Both the position numbers and the translations under genes were made by a program. The notes under the pieces are model-generated. The model did not search any database, was not told where the DNA came from, and was given only the letters and a program-made list of their open reading frames with translations. DNA of 64,000 bases from Balanoglossus misakiensis (Eukaryota; Hemichordata): NCBI GenBank assembly GCA_040954595.2, contig CM082583.2, positions 13,206,001 through 13,270,000 on the forward strand, in the 5' to 3' direction. Below are positions 40,298 through 56,094 of the stretch, in pieces. Position 1 is the first letter of the stretch, and each line of letters opens with the position of its first letter.

Positions 40298-41925
40298 TTC
40301 TTCCGCTTCATTCCCTCACAACCAACGAATTAAAAATATGTCCCTGTAAAACACCAGCTTGCCCGAAACCGTGGGAGCCCCACATCCAGTGATCCACTGT
40401 CCACTTTGTTGTCAAGAGACCGAGATTTCTGGCAGCATCATCTGGTATGTGTCTCCTCACAAACGCGCGCTGAAAGTCGATCTTCTAGGAATGATTTACT
40501 GCAACAGGATCAAATGGTGGCAAAGATTGTTTACATCAACATCTACGACTTGTGAAATCAGATACCTCTCTTGACCATCATGTCACGACCACGCACCATC
40601 ACCGTCAACTCCCCCTTCTATTTTCGTCAACTTCTGGCCCGGACCAAGTCAGACTCCCTAACGACATATTTTATCCTCATGTAAACAATTATCCTTTCAC
40701 ATATATAATAAACTTTTTACGAGTTTTCCCGAAGCATAAACATCGCTGAGAGAAGGTCCAATTGATGTGGCAGGTTATTTACCCCCGAACTCTTACATGC
40801 GACACAAATTCTTCAGGATCATCTGACCGAGAACTGACTACAAATCAAACTTTCAGAGATCTAGCCCTGTCAAATTTTCACTTGGATGGCCACGCGAAAT
40901 AGTCAGAAGAATTATGAATGACACGCCCTGTTTACCAAATGGTGTGGAAATGTGTAAATTATGTTATATTTTTGTAGACGTTTGTATGTTGAAAAGATAC
41001 AGCGGAAATGTCTTCGTTTGGCCTTGGGTCAGGAATGTAGAAGAGGACGAGATTGTAGATACGCGATTCATATTTGAACGTGTTAATTTCTATGCGTTCT
41101 ACCGAAAGTGACAGAACAGTGGTTGAACTTTTCCGTGATAGAAACATCATTGCACGAATATAAAATGTTTTTTTCTTTTCATTTGAATCAAAAGTTCCCA
41201 AACATGCAACACTTGCAATGGTGTTTGTCATTGTGGCATTTCCTATACTAAGCTGTACTCAGTTGAACGTAGAACAACTTCAGCTTTAAAAAGAGTCGAA
41301 AATCAACGATTCAATGCCATATCAATTGCAATTAATTAAAACCTAAATTTGTTTTAGATTGCAAAGTATAAAAGGTATTTTAAAGCAATGCCTGTGGATT
41401 GGAATGGGCGCCCTCTTTGGCAGATTTTGTTCCACCCTTATGTTTTTAGCTCACGTGATCACACACACACATGATCTAATATACGAATTTCTGTCAGTGT
41501 GTGATGTACAATGTTTTTTTATTTTACATCATTAGAATTTGTGACATCCTTTTTTTCTGTTGTGACAGGCTATGGCAATTTACAACAATCTCAGTGACAT
41601 CAAAATGGTCTGGCACCTCTTTAAAAAAAACTAGTCATCACAAATATTTGCTTTTTATGTTTTAAGTTTTATTTGACCATAATACAACCAGCGACATCAT
41701 TATAATATTGCATAGGTACCAGCTGCCAAACTTTTGTATCATAAAAAAGCACATTACATACAATATAAAAAAGTGCTGTACATGATCTATCTAATCTCTA
41801 TTACATAACAACCTTATTTTGCAGCAATCCCAGACCCTCAAGCAGATAAATTCCCCTCTTCCCCAAAAAACCCAAACTTTGTTTTTGATGCATATGGCAG
41901 TGATAGAGAAAATGTCCATAGAGTT
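40298..41925. other. Upstream region of the phosphatase gene
   Basis: About 1.6 kb between the phosphatase start and the 3' end of the next minus-strand gene. Several short open frames resemble no known protein. The phosphatase promoter should be in the first few hundred bases. A short CA run lies at 41461-41470. Confidence 0.35.
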
Positions 41926-44142
41926 TCACTTGACACTGTAAATCTCCTTGAGTGCAATGATGAGTCTTACAACCGGCGTACAGAGGGCAGTGATAACTGG
42001 TAGACTGTAGTATTGTAAATAGTACATGACATCTCGCACTTGCAGCAATCCCATGATGCTTAGTGTTCCCAGCGTGGTCGGGGGCAAGCAGCGTATTCGC
42101 CAGTACAGCAGAATATTATTGAAACGATTCACATCCAGGTGTAAAAACACCAGGTCTCCCTGTGAATAAGTTAAAAAAAACACATCAATGTTCAATTCTT
42201 GAATATCTGTGAACCATGAATATGGTGATTCTTGTGTAGTTCATGGGTTCAGAATGAATCATGGGATATCTCAAGTACTGAACAGAACTCTGGGAGAACA
42301 AAGATCAAAGTTACCAGAGAATTACTGAGTCTGTGTATATTTGCTTCGATTGCAAACTCCACCTTCTGGGCATGTGACAGTAGGGAGACAATCAGTCCAC
42401 TCCAGCAAGCCATGACGACTAGTAAGGAAACCCTAGGGAAAAATTTAGAAAAGGGGAACGTTTGGGCTTTTAGCAAAAGCTGCAATGTAATACAGTAATC
42501 AAAATAATGTCAAGTATGTATCTCTTTAATGTCAAGTTCAATTTTTACCATTGCTATTAGAAATGATAAAATTAATCTCACCAGGTTTTGATTCGTCTTG
42601 GAGTAAGCTTGTTCTTGGCAAACATGTTGTCAACCAAATAGTATAAGAGTGTTGCGATACCACTTATATACAGGCAGAGACTGATATAGTATGTAATAGG
42701 AGCTCTAGACCATCTTGTGTCAAAGTCAAGGTGGATGTCATCCTGAAAGAGGTCAAGATTTGTATTCAGAAGCTGCAATGACTCTTCTCAAAACAACATG
42801 TTGACCAAAAAAGCATTGGGATGTTCAGGGATGTTTAATACACTAGTAGGTCAATAGCCAACACAGTAAAAACCAATATTCCTGTGAATCCACAGATTAT
42901 GATATATGAACAATTCATACCATGAGATTGGTAAAGTCCGAATGCCATTTCAGCACTGATGTATTGAATGCTTCTTGGCTTTGAGTCTCTAGTTTGTGAT
43001 TTTCCCAGAAATTATTCAACCTTGTAGCATAGTGATCCAGTTTGTCTTTCAGCTCTCCTGATGAAATGAAATACACATACACTGAGAAGTTAAAACATTA
43101 CATTACATCACACTGTCTCAAATCAGTCTTCATCTAGTTAGTTTGAAAAATCAATAAACAATTATCTACATGACAAATTGACATACAAATTTCCTAACTC
43201 ACCATGTAATACCTTGAATAGAGTACATACTGCTATGATAAGGGCAACACAGACACCGGCTAACAGGCAAACCTCAGACTTGACCAATCTCATATTGTCC
43301 ATTTCCGGCCATATGCATATTCCTCCACCAACATTTAGTTTTTCAACCTTTGACTTTGCTTCATGGTGTTTACGTTCCAATAACTTCTGCTTCTGCAATG
43401 CCCTGCCTGAATATCAAAGACATCAATAACATCAATCAATAAGACTCCAATTTCCCATCCCAGCTGTGAGAGACTATATGAACATCAGGAAAGTTTTGCT
43501 GTGTTTAGAACCTAACTACTAAGTATATCTCTCTTCTAATTGATTGTACCCCCCCCCCCCCAAAAAAAACCCCAAAAAACATCTCACCTGGTGTCATACG
43601 TAGCCTTGCAAGACTAGGACTAACTTTCTCGATCGTTTCTTCCTCTGTAACATCAATTTGATCGATTCTCTTCCTGATATTCTTGAGTGCTGCTGGCAGT
43701 TCAGAGTTCAAATCACTGAATGCACACATTGGTGTTAGTGGTTGTCTGTTCCTTGGAGTCCTCTCTATTTTCTCTGTTGTGTTTCTTTTCGCGTTCTCAT
43801 CACTGTTGAACCTTGTCTGTCTGAACTGTCTTGCTGGTGTACGGCCATGAACCAGTGGGGTGGACTGAATTGCTTGAGCCATTGCAAAGTATACCTTTAA
43901 AGTGAGAGTAGCTGAGAGGAAAATATACCACATTGTAATTGGTATTAATTTTAGACACACCTCCCGCCAAAGAAATTGACTGATCCCCTAAAATAACAGC
44001 CCCCCCCCCCCCCCTTCCCAACCTGAACCACTCAACCATTTTGCGAACTTTTAAGAGGGACTGTGTTTGAATAGTATGTCTACACATTGACTGACAATAA
44101 TTGGTTGCTTGCAAAGTAGGAATTAATATCATAACTTACCAT
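41926..44142 (-). CDS. Unrecognised multi-pass membrane protein, head-to-head with CENPH
   Basis: Exons (5' to 3'): 43894-43588 (main start codon at 43882), 43406-43203, 43057-42921, 42742-42582, 42432-42315, 42159-41926, in phase, 382 residues. An upstream exon appears to end at 44140 with ATG exactly at the splice donor; spliced to 43894 it would read in frame and add four residues before the 43882 Met. The N-terminal ~120 residues are polar, with basic and Thr-Pro patches (RTPARQ, RTPRNRQPLTP) that look like proline-directed phosphorylation sites. Hydrophobic helices follow: VCLLAGVCVALIIAVCTLF (~146-164), ISLCLYISGIATLLYYLV, VSLLVVMACWSGLIVSLL and probably a C-terminal re-entrant or membrane segment. 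A predicted luminal or coiled segment (KDKLDHYATRLNNFW) sits between helices 1 and 2. I do not recognise the family, and give no function. Confidence 0.8.
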
Positions 44143-44575
44143 AGATATGTCTGATTTAATCGTTTAAAGCTGGGCAAAGATCACTACTAGTACAATGCTC
44201 AGCGAAAATTTTAAAAATATCCGCTATATTATAGCGACCTCACGCGGCCATAAAGTGAGAACATTTACGAAATGTGCGATTAGGGGGGGGGGGAGGCAAA
44301 TTTGCAGGTACTAGTTGGCTATGCTTGTGAATAATAATGTTACTACTTTAGAAAGCTCTTTCTTAGTTTTCGCACAGCTTCTTGATATTCTTGAGAAATT
44401 GCGAACGGTGCATTGAGAAAAGAAGCGAGATTTGGTGCATTGTGGGATATATGACCGCGGGAGTTTCAAAATGGCGGACTTCTGTTGATGTACTGTTGTA
44501 AATAAGCTGAGTGAGTGGGTTCAGTCGTCAGGGACAGATCGGGAAAGAGGAACACCTAGTTCTTCCACAACAAAA
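44143..44575. promoter_or_regulatory. Bidirectional promoter between the membrane protein gene and CENPH
   Basis: A 433-bp interval separates two divergent transcription units. It contains CpG dinucleotides, an 11-G run (44283-44293) and the segment GTTTCAAAATGGCGGACTTC (44463-44482), which holds an AAATGGCGG motif typical of YY1-type promoter sites. I see no TATA box. The CENPH 5' UTR must lie in its right part. Confidence 0.5.
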
Positions 44576-46254
44576 ATGAGTCAACCACAAAGAAGAGTTC
44601 TCAAGGAAATACAAGAACAGCAAGATGTTGGTTCCAAGGGGGTCCAAGAAAAGGCCGCCAAGAAAGCATTACCGGAAAAAGAAGGCAGCATCATGACAAT
44701 GGATTTAATCAGGTACACAATTCCAAACCTGTCATCACTTTCATAAAGCTAAATGGATATGACTAATTAATCATATTGGCTTTTATTTCATGAAGTGTCA
44801 CAATTTTGACTGTAGACACGTGAATGCACTGTGACTGTACTCCAGGCATGTCTACATTGGCAAAGAATAACAATGTTACATATGATCACCAGTGACCACA
44901 TACATGTAATTGTATTTTGTAGTTGGTTGCCATGGTGCCAAGTATTCAAAAAGCTGTTGTCTATCTGTGAATCCACTGTATACCTTCAAATATGACAATT
45001 GACATGATTTTTTTTATCCAGAAAGAAAGAGTGGTTGAGGAATCACAAGACTGAACTGGAAGCAGTTCTAGCTAAAGGTGTTATACCACCATCATCAAAT
45101 GATATTGAGGAACTTGATGATAGGTATGTTGTATATGTCCGACATTTACATGTAAGTTGTGAACTATTAAAGGGGTTAATGTTTCCACCGTATACCTTGA
45201 AGTTGTACAGATAATTAAGATTGTGTAATTGAGAAAGATATTTAAGTAAACATGTACTGTATATTTTCTGTATTGCAGGATAGCCACTTTGAAAAGTGAT
45301 CTCTTTGAGCTCTCGATAGACCACTCTATTAAAGAAAGGAAACTTCAAAGGTGAGAAAGGTCATCATAAGATGTATGATACAGTATAGTACAGTGCAGTG
45401 CAATACGACAATACAATACATTACTTCCACATAGCTAAATTTAACACTTTTTATGGCAATGTTTTTATTAAATGTTACTGGTAGCTTATATTTGACATTT
45501 TATGTCTTCTCCAACTTGGCTTAGTGCACAATGTGGTTCCGTGTTGAAAGAGCTGTTATCAAATGACAGTGAGCATGGTGAAGATGGCCTCTTCACCAAG
45601 GAAGAAAAACAAGAAACGTCGAACATGTGCAGAAAACAATCAGAGTTAACTACAGAAATTCTGAAAGAACTTAAAGAAACCAAGGAGATTCAACAAGAAC
45701 TAGACAAGACAAAGAGACAGTGTTTAGGTAAAATGCTTCTCTCAATTCTTGTGTTTAACCACTAGTGAATAGAAAGGTTACAATTCTCTGATTTCTAATT
45801 CCTTTTTCCCTCTCACAGAAATGAAGAAATCAAACCGAGATTTAATGTTAAAGTTACAAGAGAAACAAAACTCTGAAGAAAAGGAACAGGAAAAAAGGGA
45901 AGACAGCAGAGAAATTCAGAGGTAAATATAGACACACTATGTACAGACAATTTTGATGCAATTGGTCCATTTTGTGTGACAGCTGGACTTGAGTAGAAAT
46001 GAAACATTTAGTGTTGTCCACAATAGTTTTTTTAAATAGAGTCAGTACAACTGTCTTCAAAAATCGTAAAAATTGACTGGGACATTTTCCTTTTCGGCTG
46101 AAGAAGGAAGAATGCTTTGGAAGAAGTCACAACAAAAATCTGTCTTGTGAGAGGCGTATTTCAAGGTGTAATTGTTGGCAGTGGGATAAACTGGGCTGAA
46201 GATCCTACATTGGTTGAAACAGTCATTGAACTTGGAGAACCACTTGGTGAATAG
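44576..46254 (+). CDS. CENPH: Centromere protein H (CENP-H)
   Basis: Six exons: 44576-44712, 45022-45123, 45279-45350, 45525-45727, 45819-45921, 46107-46254, in phase, 254 residues (human 247). The acceptor of the last exon could also be three bases upstream, adding one Arg. CENP-H is a coiled-coil subunit of the inner kinetochore CCAN, working with CENP-K, -I and -M. The diagnostic part is the C terminus, VFQGVIVGSGINWAEDP, which parallels the human VFQNLILGSKVNWAEDP. The rest is Lys/Glu-rich heptad-like sequence (~45-205) as expected. The 24-residue difference in the N terminus is unremarkable for this fast-evolving family. It is divergent from the membrane-protein gene on the other strand. 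Confidence 0.92.
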
Positions 46255-49200
46255 CTTGGAGAGAGAGAAGATAGATTTCTTGAACACAGCCAAGAACTGA
46301 ACAATTTAACATTTACCCCTGTACATGTATATAACTTACATTACTCATCCAATTGACACCTGCAATGTCATGTGTGATGGCGCTGTTCACCTATCTACCC
46401 ATACGATGGAAGCAGGTTCTCGAACGAGGCTGGCATGAATCACTCACTACAAGCGAATATTTTGTTTTCCTTGGTAACTGTACACAAGTATTATTGCCAA
46501 AGAAGTTGTTTTGTTCACACATATGGTTTGTACGATGGCATGCATACAGAATGTTACCAATGACGTCAATGATGGGCGCACTTCAGCCAAACACATACAC
46601 AACAGACGTTGACTGAAGAAAAACGCCCGCTCAGCGACCAAGCCTGTTCAACAATTAATAAAAATCAATGTTATGATTTATTGGTTGTTCGGCCTTGGCT
46701 TGAGGAACAGGTGTTTTACGCAGGACGCTGCGACTCCTTTGTCGCCCAAACCACCAGCGAGATCGAGATCTGTGGAGTGGCTGTAGTAAAGTCTATTTTT
46801 GCGGCAAAAGTGGACATTTTAGTAATTTATACGATGCTGTTTAAAATAGAACATGTTGGGGGATTTTATGAAAGTTTTATTTGGATTGCTTAACTTGATA
46901 TTAAACTTTTAGAACATAAGGATATACAACTATACCTGTGACAGTAATTGACTTCAAGTTGACTTTTTCAAACGCGAGATAAAGGTTCTGCTTTGCGTCA
47001 GAACATGTTTGAAATTACTATTAATGGCTCGTATAGCAATGTCATTCGAAAAATGTCTACTTTAATGATTTTTTATTTGAATCGGAAACAATGGCTGTCT
47101 GCAATCCCGACCTCAGGAATTTCCTGTGTTGAAATGGGCGTGTTAGTTTAACGGTATCTAAGGCAGTGTCGACAGCCATGCATTTGGCTTTGAAAAGGAT
47201 CTATAATCTGCTGATGCCACAAATTTGTGACACTGAGATGATTTTTGTTGTGTCTTGGGGGATTTTTGTAGAAGTGGAAACACAGCAAGGTGACAGAGGG
47301 CCATTTTGTACGCGTCGACCAAAATTCTTTGTAAACGTTGCGTCGTTGAGTTATTCGCCAGGGAGGGGGGGGGGGTCGATACAAAACGAAAATTTGACTT
47401 CCTTGCAGATTGGACGATTGACAGGTGTGGTAAACAACGATTGGTCGACTGTTTGTCACGACCCCATGGCGACATGCCTGCTGCTATAAACGTCACGATG
47501 CACCCTGACGATCAACGGGCATTAGTCAGAATAATTACTGGCGTTTCAAAAAAATAGGGGGTATGCGTTTTTCTTTTATTAAAAGTGAGGTGATTATACA
47601 CACGCTTAGATTTTGAAGCAGGTGCGACTATCCAGCTGTTTTAACTTCATCCAAATTTGTCAATGATGGAGGTCTGTGAGTGGCTCAACCGGTGACCACA
47701 TCCATGCCTGGGCGAAATGAATGCTAAATTGACCACACATTTGTTTCAAATTTTGCAGAAAAGGCACGGAGAGCAGTGGTGTCACTATTCGGTTGACACA
47801 ACTTCAGTCTTGGATATAAGGACAAAATGTAACGTCCTTTTTCATATGAAAAGTAGTTTTTAATGCTCGTAATTAGGGCTTGTCACGCCAGCGAACGGAA
47901 GCACGGCCACTTTCGACAAAAGGCAAAAAAGTTTCATAAATTAATAATGTTGCGGAATCGGAAGCCGGGCTTTTACAAGTTTTGACATAATGACAGATCG
48001 TCCTTAACTCCCATTGTTCCTGTTGTTTGGAAAAACATAAGCTCACTACCGAAAGAAAAAAGTGGACCTTGCGATATTTTCCATTTATTCTGCACCAGTA
48101 AACCTGAATCTAGTTTTTTTTCATCCTACACATGCATTAGGTCAATATTTATTATTAATCATACTGGATACCCTTCGCAAACTTCACAACAGCTAAACAA
48201 TTATCAGAACATGTTTCTACGAAAATAGTTTTATAAAATCATACAGCATTCTGTATACCGTGCATTGAAACATCTGTCTTCTGTCGTGTCATTCGCCATA
48301 CGTAATCTGCCGAAAAAGAAAAACACCTGTTGTTTGGGGAACATTATGAATTACTCCAAAACTGTCGAGAGTTAAAATTCAATTTGTTGGATCCGGTACT
48401 TGTTGAGTTGGCTCGGTGCCAATTGCTCCGATCTATAATGCCACAGAAACACATAATTATTGAAAAAAACGTGGCAGTAACCCATCGACTCAAAGTCTAC
48501 AACACATAATGTCAGATTGCAATGCAGAATTTCGTAACTACCGACTTAAAGAAAGACATGACTGATGCGCGCTATTTCTATACTTTAGTGCCGAGGCCGG
48601 GTTTTTCATCTTTGCATTTCCACATTCCCTGGTTCATGTCCAAGTGGGGAACGTGTTTGTCCTCTCAACACGAGAAGTTATCAAGTTACAGCGAACATAT
48701 TTCGCGTGGGGGAAAACAATGGAACTAAAAGCGGTCGTTAGAGTATCTCCTCTATTTCATATTGAACTTCTAAATCCTTGTTAAATATACCTTGGGGTTT
48801 TAAATAGCAATAGCTTAATGGCTTTAATTGATTCGCAGAGAGGGCCCGAGAATGGGAGGGAGATAGGGGAGGAGAGAGACATGATGCGACAGTCAATGTT
48901 TTCACCAAAACACCGTGGTCCTTAAGGTGGAACACTGTTGTCAAGTTAACCGTGTAATCTGACACCTTGCCAACGACTCATCGCACCTGACAAACATTCC
49001 CACAATCACCTCCCAAGGAGAGTTCTCTCAAAATGGTTGTTTCTCGCACTTCTTAATGAGCTCGTATTCTGGGGAAAAAAGAACGTCTTTTAAGACAATA
49101 CTATAATTATACTTCAGAACGAAGTCAGACTGTTTTGGGGCGGGTCTTACACAAAGTGGTAACTAAATTCTCTGACGAAACAACTTCAGCGAGCGGGTGC

Positions 49201-50056
49201 ATCCAACCCACAATCATGCACAAAACAACTGTTCTTTACCATCAACAAAACTGTACAAGTCAAACAAATATAGGACAATTCAATATATTGAAGGTAACAA
49301 CGTCGAAGATCAATCGTTTTTAAATTTTGAACGTTTTAGTCGTAACGTCTTGGGCGGGATTACTTGGGCTTCGTGACATATTCTCAAGTTCAAGTCGACT
49401 CGACTGACGTGTCTGTTTGCCGCAAATCATTGCAATCGGCGTGTAGCTTATGGGTGAAGTTTTGACGCCTTGAAAGATTTTCTGTGTGTGAAAAGAAACG
49501 AAATACGATATTTCGACAGTAACTGAAAACCGTGGTGTGTGCTTTTTACTCGGAGATTCCAATGAAACACATTTACAGATTACAACCAGTCCATGCTTTG
49601 CACTGAAATGTATTTTATTTATTTATTGGCTCTGAGTTTTTAACTTTGGTGTAATGGCCAACTTGTACTTTACTCGAAAGAAGGTTGTCGATGTTTGTGT
49701 GAAAATGGTAACGACAGAGAATAGAGCGATCTGCGATACTCTTTTTGTATCGTTTGCTTTAGAAAGCTTGACTGCAATCGTATACATACCTGAGAAATTG
49801 ATAGCTTTGTAACAAATGGCGAGGGCAGAAGAAACAAAACGACTCAGAGCAAAGTGAGAAAACGAGAAATGTATGGGTATTGCGCGGCATTGCCTCCCGA
49901 AACGACCTGTCCAAACATGGCGACTCACCATTGGTATTTTAACTTAGCTTTTTTCCTGGGCGCCGAGCAAAATCTGTTCGTATTAATCATTTTTAAACGT
50001 TTTGACATTATGATAATCAGGTCTCCTTCCCGATTAAGTTTTGCTGGACCATGACG
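46255..50056. other. Intergenic DNA between CENPH and alpha-tubulin
   Basis: About 3.8 kb with only short open frames, none recognisable. It includes the CENPH 3' UTR, an 11-G run at 47365-47375 and distal tubulin promoter sequence. I find no tRNA, transposon ends or other structured feature. Confidence 0.4.
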
Positions 50057-50160
50057 CCAATCACTTTTGGCAAGAACATGCTGCATTGTTTACCGCATTA
50101 GTCGCCATGGCGACCATCTGCCTATATAAGACCAGCAACACCGGGTCTGCTACAGTTACT
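50057..50160 (+). promoter_or_regulatory. Alpha-tubulin core promoter: CCAAT, X-box-like palindrome, TATA
   Basis: Three elements stand in normal order upstream of the tubulin start codon. CCAAT is at 50057-50061. GTCGCCATGGCGAC at 50101-50114 is an exact 14-bp palindrome and a near match to the RFX X-box (GTHNCCATRGNAAC, one position off at the right end). TATATAA is at 50123-50129. Transcription is expected to start near 50150-50160, leaving a 5' UTR of about 150 nt before the ATG at 50303. Confidence 0.65.
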
Positions 50161-50302
50161 GCACTCACAACTGACTCGTCGCAGTCTTCAGTGAGCGCCT
50201 CGTTGGCAGTCGACATCATTTTGACACATTCGCAGTTTCCATTATTTCCTGAGTCCTCATCTGGGTCAACTTCACTGTTAGAAACACAACTCAACAACAA
50301 AT

Positions 50303-54156
<3,854 letters not shown>

Positions 54157-54773
54157 TAATGAAAGAAAACACGGAAACAAAATAACATCATCTCCGGACA
54201 TTCTTATTCTCTCGTGATTATGCATTGCAAAGTTGTGATACTAAAGTAAGAACTTTTCACCTTGATATAGTTTTTGCTCACAACCTCAATTCAGAGTTGT
54301 ATATAAAGTTTTATGTCAGAGTCAGTCAGTCAGTCAGTCAGTCAGTCAGTCAGTCAGTAAGTAAATTTGTTATGTAATTGAATTTCAAGAAAATCTTATA
54401 CACCGTTATGGAATGACATCTTTATCTGATTAAAGGATGCGATGTTTCTGTAAACGCCGTTTTGGATTTTTGTTCATTTTTACCTCGCAAAAAAATTACT
54501 TTGCAGCAGAGTATATCACTTTAATCAAAATAAAAACAACTACGACAAAAACCCGATATTTAATTTAAGATGAAGTATTATGTATAAATTGTTGAAAGTG
54601 TAGTTACGACACTTTTTCTTTGTTTTACATGTAGAATAGCTTTTAGATTATTTACTTTTATTTTAACTTTTATTTTAATTTCATAGTGATGTTTTTGCAT
54701 TATGTTCTTTGTCTTCTGAACTCGCAGAGTTCTCATTTATGTCCGGTGTTTCTGTGTGTTTAGCTTTAATAAA
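54157..54773 (+). terminator. Alpha-tubulin 3' UTR and poly(A) signal
   Basis: AT-rich 3' UTR ending in AATAAA at 54768-54773, followed by a T-rich stretch. It includes the GTCA microsatellite at 54321-54358. Confidence 0.7.
54321..54358. repeat. GTCA tetranucleotide microsatellite
   Basis: About 9.5 uninterrupted copies of GTCA inside the tubulin 3' UTR, with a degenerate GTCA before and GTAA after. Confidence 0.95.
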
Positions 54774-54999
54774 CTGCACATATTTTCAACAAAAATACAC
54801 TTCGTGTTCTTTATTTACATCTTTGAATGTAGAACAATATTAGAAATGAAAATTTCTCAACCAAAGCTCCAAACCAGGGTTATCACTGAGCCCCCCCCCC
54901 CCCTGCAGTGGCGATGGTAAGGACATTGCACTCCACAATCGAGAATATTATTTCTGCTGGTCTGACAAAGAAGCGTCAAACAATAATACAATCTCCTTG

Positions 55000-55644
55000 C
55001 TGATTGGTTCGCGTCACCTGGACTACCTGAACATGGTAATTACCATCCGGGCACTTTCGTGAAAGACGTCCATGTTGCTGCACGTAGGCTTCATTTTGAT
55101 GCGGAGCGCAGACAACTCAACAACAGAGTTTCTGTGCTGTTTATTTTGCTGTAAAGGCGGTAAGTAAAGTAACAGAAGATTACACAATTACTCAGTTATT
55201 GACCAGACCTAAACACGATACAGTTTCTCCAGACGAGAAAGTTTCGGTCAATTGGTAGCAGGTTCGCGTGTTGTCAGTTCGTTTTCAAGTGTAAGCGAAT
55301 GCAAATTTCGTATTATGCCAGCCCACAATTATATAACCACGTTGCCAAAGTGAGAGTGAAATTCGCGGCAACTATACAGATTTGTATGATGTACTATCTG
55401 TGAATGAACAACAGTTGGTGTGCGGTGATCACGGCAGACGTTTTGATTCGTGTTCACGGATGTAGACATTCATTTCAACGTTCTTCTACTTATTTTGCAG
55501 ATGCGAAGACCAGATGAACTGATAATATCCGGCAACCGAGCTGTGGCCGCCATGCAGCTTTAACTGTGCGAGGCTAGTGCTTGTATGTTCCATGACCGAG
55601 TGGAGACCAACAGATTCTATGATGTTTCAAGCCAGATGCAACAA
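55000..55644 (+). ncRNA. Possible spliced non-coding transcript
   Basis: An ATTGG (inverted CCAAT) near 55001 and a CpG-richer segment precede a good donor after 55159 (GCG then GTAAGT) and a good acceptor ending at 55500 (TTATTTTGCAG). The following exon, 55501-55644, ends at another GTAAGC donor. The only open frame in it is 20 codons (starting MRRPDELIISGN), too short to support. The exon's 3' half recurs twice downstream. Transcription is inferred from splice signals only. Confidence 0.3.
55550..55644. repeat. Dispersed local repeat, copy 1
   Basis: First of three related segments that start CCATGC and share a core like GCTTGTATGTTCCATG followed by GAGTG-AGACC. Copies 2 and 3 begin at 55911 and 57512. 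Copies differ by many substitutions, so the duplications are not recent. Confidence 0.7.
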
Positions 55645-55727
55645 GTAAGCCATATTTACATGTACATTAAAGCGTCAATCAAGCCTTCCTTAATTGTGGC
55701 CATTTTGAGGATGTTTTTCCTGAATCT

Positions 55728-56003
55728 GACTGGTGCCGGTACCCAGCTCAGCGCAATATGTGGATGTCATTTCGGAGTTTTGAAACCAAATTGACGTCTT
55801 TTTGTTATTGCACCAACAAGTTCGCCGATTTTGAATGATTCGAAAGGTGCTCGTTATATTGTGTGTGTGCGTGCGCGTGTGTGTGTGTCAAGGTGAGTTG
55901 TATATTCCGGCCATGCAACTGAAACTTCATGAGGTAAGCGCTTGCATGTTCCATGGCTGAATGAAGACAAGTGGATGATATAAGGTTTCGTAACAAGTAA
56001 GTG
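55728..56003. repeat. Local segmental duplication, copy 2 (longer block)
   Basis: The block starts with GACTGGTGCC, continues through a TTCGAAAGGTG motif and a TG-rich run (55863-55888), and ends with the CCATGC module and a GTAAGTG. The same order of motifs recurs at 57402-57600. A GTAAGC sits inside the module in this copy. Confidence 0.7.
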
Positions 56004-56094
56004 ATATAGACCTAAATAAAATCCCCGGTGGGCCCCATCCCTCTAACCGTCCGTTTATAGGTGTAGATAGGTGTATGTAATATAATTTGTTTTT

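Noticed and set aside
43548-44014. Two C runs (43548-43561, 44000-44014) as a regulatory i-motif/G-quadruplex
   Set aside because: Simple homopolymers in or beside introns; no supporting arrangement.
47141-47215. tRNA-like A-box (TTAGTTTAACGGTA)
   Set aside because: No matching B-box, acceptor stem or anticodon arm follows.
47166-47489. Short frame with an SRCR-like phrase (NNDWSTVCHD)
   Set aside because: Only about ten residues match, with no further Cys pattern, and overlapping frames are equally open.
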